Shown: positions 22,454 through 24,077 of the stretch, one piece after another
Layout of the letters: each line of letters starts with the position of its first letter
How positions within the stretch are numbered: position 1 is the first letter of the stretch
Source of the DNA: Desulfobacula sp.
GTDB taxonomy: Bacteria; Desulfobacterota; Desulfobacteria; Desulfobacterales; Desulfobacteraceae
DNA: 24,077 nt
Direction of reading: 5' to 3'
NCBI GenBank assembly: GCA_029940235.1
Contig: JAOZRI010000004.1
Location: forward strand, 1-24,077
Program-made: the position numbers and the translations under genes
The notes under the pieces: generated by a model
What the model was told of the DNA's origin: nothing
Database searches by the model: none
Seen by the model: only the letters and a program-made list of their open reading frames with translations

Positions 22454-24077
22454 ACTTCAATTATCACCGGTACAATCAAGGGTCTGCGGCCTATGGTAAA
22501 GGCAAAATACTGTTTCAGGGCTTTTTGCAGTTTTTTTGTGAGAAACTCAATTTTTAATTTGATATCTGGATCTGTCTCCTCTACAATCTCAAGGATAACA
22601 CACTGGGCATCATCAATAAGGTGCCCAGTGGCAGAATCAAAAATAAATCCCTTTGAAGTAAGCTCAGGACCGTACAGCACAACCCCTGTCTCTTCATCAA
22701 GCACCATGGTAACAACAACGAGTCCTCCTTCAGAAAGTTCCCGCCGCTCTTTTAAAACACTTCTTCCCACATCTCCAATACCTTTACCATCAATAAAAAT
22801 TCGACCTGTTCGAATACTGGATTCAACAAAGTTTTTTGTATCATTATCTATATTTTCATCCTTGTGAAAGGTGATAATATTGCCATTTTCTGCCACAATA
22901 ACATTCTGCTTTAAGACACCCTGTTTTTCAGCAAGCCTGGCATGCATGACAAGATGCCTGTATTCCCCGTGAATGGGAATAAAATATTCAGGCTTTACCA
23001 AATTAAGCATGAGCTTGAGTTCTTCTTGATGAGCATGCCCCGAAGTATGAATTCGAGCGATTTTTGAATACACTACATCCGCACCCCTGCGGTATAGTTT
23101 GTTGATAATACTTGCAATGGCTTTTTCATTTCCTGGAATGTGTTTGGATGACAGTATTACCTGATCACCTTTTTTGATCTTGATTTGCTTATGCATGCCC
23201 GAAGCCATACGAACCAGAGCTGACATGGGCTCACCCTGACTGCCCGTGGTGATGATTACAAGCTGGTCGTCTCTATATTGTCCTATCTGTTTTATATTAA
23301 GTATGGTTTTTTCAGGACATATGATATGCCCAAGTTCCATGGCCACAGCAACCATCTGTTCCATGCTTCTACCGTTGATAACAACCTTTCGACTGTTTTT
23401 AACAGCTATATCAATGACCTGCTGAATTCTGAATACATTGGAAGCAAACAAGGCAACAATCACCCGGTCTTTCGCTGCATAAATCAATTTTTCAAGATTT
23501 TGAGCCACTTCATTTTCAGATATTGTATATCCCTCAATCTCAACATTAGTAGAATCTGACATTAATGCCAGAACACCTTTTTCACCAAATTTTGCAAAAC
23601 TTGAAATATCAGTATCTCTCATTTTGTCTGCATTATGGGAGATACGAAAATCCCCTGTATGAACAATAACACCTTCAGGAGTTTTTATGGCAAGGCCGAC
23701 ACCATCAATAGTGCTGTGGCTGACACGAATAAATTCAATTTCAAATGGTTCGATAGAGAGGACTTCTCCTGGATTAACAAGATTCAGATCAATATATTTA
23801 TTTAACCCAAATTCAATGAGCTTATTTCTTATAATTCGCAGAGTAAACCCGGTTCCATATACAGGAAGCCTTATCTGTTTGAGAAGGTAGGGCAAGGCTC
23901 CTATGTGATCTTCATGGGCATGTGTTATAATAATTCCCTGGACTTTGTCACGATTTTGTAAAAGATAATCCATGGCAGGTATAACAATATCAACACCAAG
24001 CATATACTCTTCGGGAAACATGAGTCCTGCATCAATAATGAATATGACATCATCATATTCAATTACCATCATATTAA
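22450..24077 (-). CDS. rnj: Ribonuclease J (5' end beyond the window)
   Basis: Metallo-beta-lactamase/beta-CASP ribonuclease that matures and degrades RNA, with 5' exonuclease and endonuclease activity in the family. The visible 541 residues include the zinc motif THAHEDH (residues 50-56 counted from the first visible Met), HTGDF near 137, SDSTN, the beta-CASP region (VALFASNVFRIQQ, then SSKHIPGNEKA) and HTSGHAHQEEL, followed by IPIHGEYRHL. The C-terminal domain ends near FTIGRRPLIVPVIIEV. The gene is cut by the window edge: codons upstream of the first visible Met read L-N, which matches the conserved LNMMVIEY start of the fold. Some 15-20 N-terminal residues therefore lie outside. It heads the visible leftward operon and overlaps ftsK. 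Confidence 0.95.
   Translation of the reverse strand, partial: NMMVIEYDDVIFIIDAGLMFPEEYMLGVDIVIPAMDYLLQNRDKVQGIIITHAHEDHIGALPYLLKQIRLPVYGTGFTLRIIRNKLIEFGLNKYIDLNLVNPGEVLSIEPFEIEFIRVSHSTIDGVGLAIKTPEGVIVHTGDFRISHNADKMRDTDISSFAKFGEKGVLALMSDSTNVEIEGYTISENEVAQNLEKLIYAAKDRVIVALFASNVFRIQQVIDIAVKNSRKVVINGRSMEQMVAVAMELGHIICPEKTILNIKQIGQYRDDQLVIITTGSQGEPMSALVRMASGMHKQIKIKKGDQVILSSKHIPGNEKAIASIINKLYRRGADVVYSKIARIHTSGHAHQEELKLMLNLVKPEYFIPIHGEYRHLVMHARLAEKQGVLKQNVIVAENGNIITFHKDENIDNDTKNFVESSIRTGRIFIDGKGIGDVGRSVLKERRELSEGGLVVVTMVLDEETGVVLYGPELTSKGFIFDSATGHLIDDAQCVILEIVEETDPDIKLKIEFLTKKLQKALKQYFAFTIGRRPLIVPVIIEV

Noticed and set aside
1..24077. CRISPR arrays, insertion sequences, att sites, phage or defence genes
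   Set aside because: Looked for on both strands; no regularly spaced repeats, transposase or integrase motifs, or defence-type proteins were seen. The lone tRNA has no integrase next to it and no visible repeat of its 3' end.

Overview
The window is gene-dense, AT-rich chromosomal DNA made mostly of core genes. It suggests an anaerobic member of the Desulfobacterota (Desulfobacterales-like). The signs are a ferredoxin-dependent 2-oxoacid oxidoreductase, a DsrE-fold protein, a DUF2232 membrane protein between rpsR and rplI, a long-form HflX, and RNase J next to FtsK. This placement is inferred from gene content and protein style; there is no rRNA here. No phage, insertion sequence, CRISPR array or obviously transferred island was seen.

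Layout, left to right. (1) 76-765 (+): yggS, a PLP homeostasis protein. (2) 852-5191 (-): a likely operon of an ABC-F ATPase, a small two-helix membrane protein and a PilB/GspE-type motor ATPase. The motor carries an MshEN-like N-terminus and a C-terminal cyclic-nucleotide-binding domain. (3) 5318-8274 (+): an OsmC-like protein, then a two-gene 2-oxoacid:ferredoxin oxidoreductase whose beta and gamma subunits are fused, closed by a strong hairpin. (4) 8328-8678 (-): a DsrE-like protein. (5) 8956-14329 (+): rpsF-rpsR-DUF2232-rplI, a terminator, then dnaB-hflX. The rpsF leader folds like the S6:S18 autoregulatory RNA. (6) 14401-15159 (+): a small Cys-rich protein, tRNA-Ala(GGC) with its own promoter, and a small unknown protein. 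(7) 15200-15859 (-): a YcgR-like PilZ protein. (8) 16013-24077 (-): a tightly packed series of RNase J (5' end outside the window), FtsK, a class I methyltransferase, an OmpR-type regulator, its histidine kinase and an HtrA protease, ended by a 16-bp perfect hairpin.

How the genes work together. Region 5 is the classic small-subunit/large-subunit ribosomal protein and replication block. Region 8 joins RNA decay and chromosome segregation to what looks like an envelope-stress circuit (kinase, regulator, periplasmic protease). Regions 2 and 7 both point to cyclic-nucleotide signalling acting on surface or motility functions.

I do not see a clear new defence or mobile system. The best leads are the motor ATPase with two candidate nucleotide-sensing modules, the fused beta-gamma oxidoreductase, the JAB-like N-terminal extension of HflX, and the rpsF leader RNA. 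Positions, motifs and overlaps were read directly from the sequence. Functions rest on family recognition by eye, without database searches.
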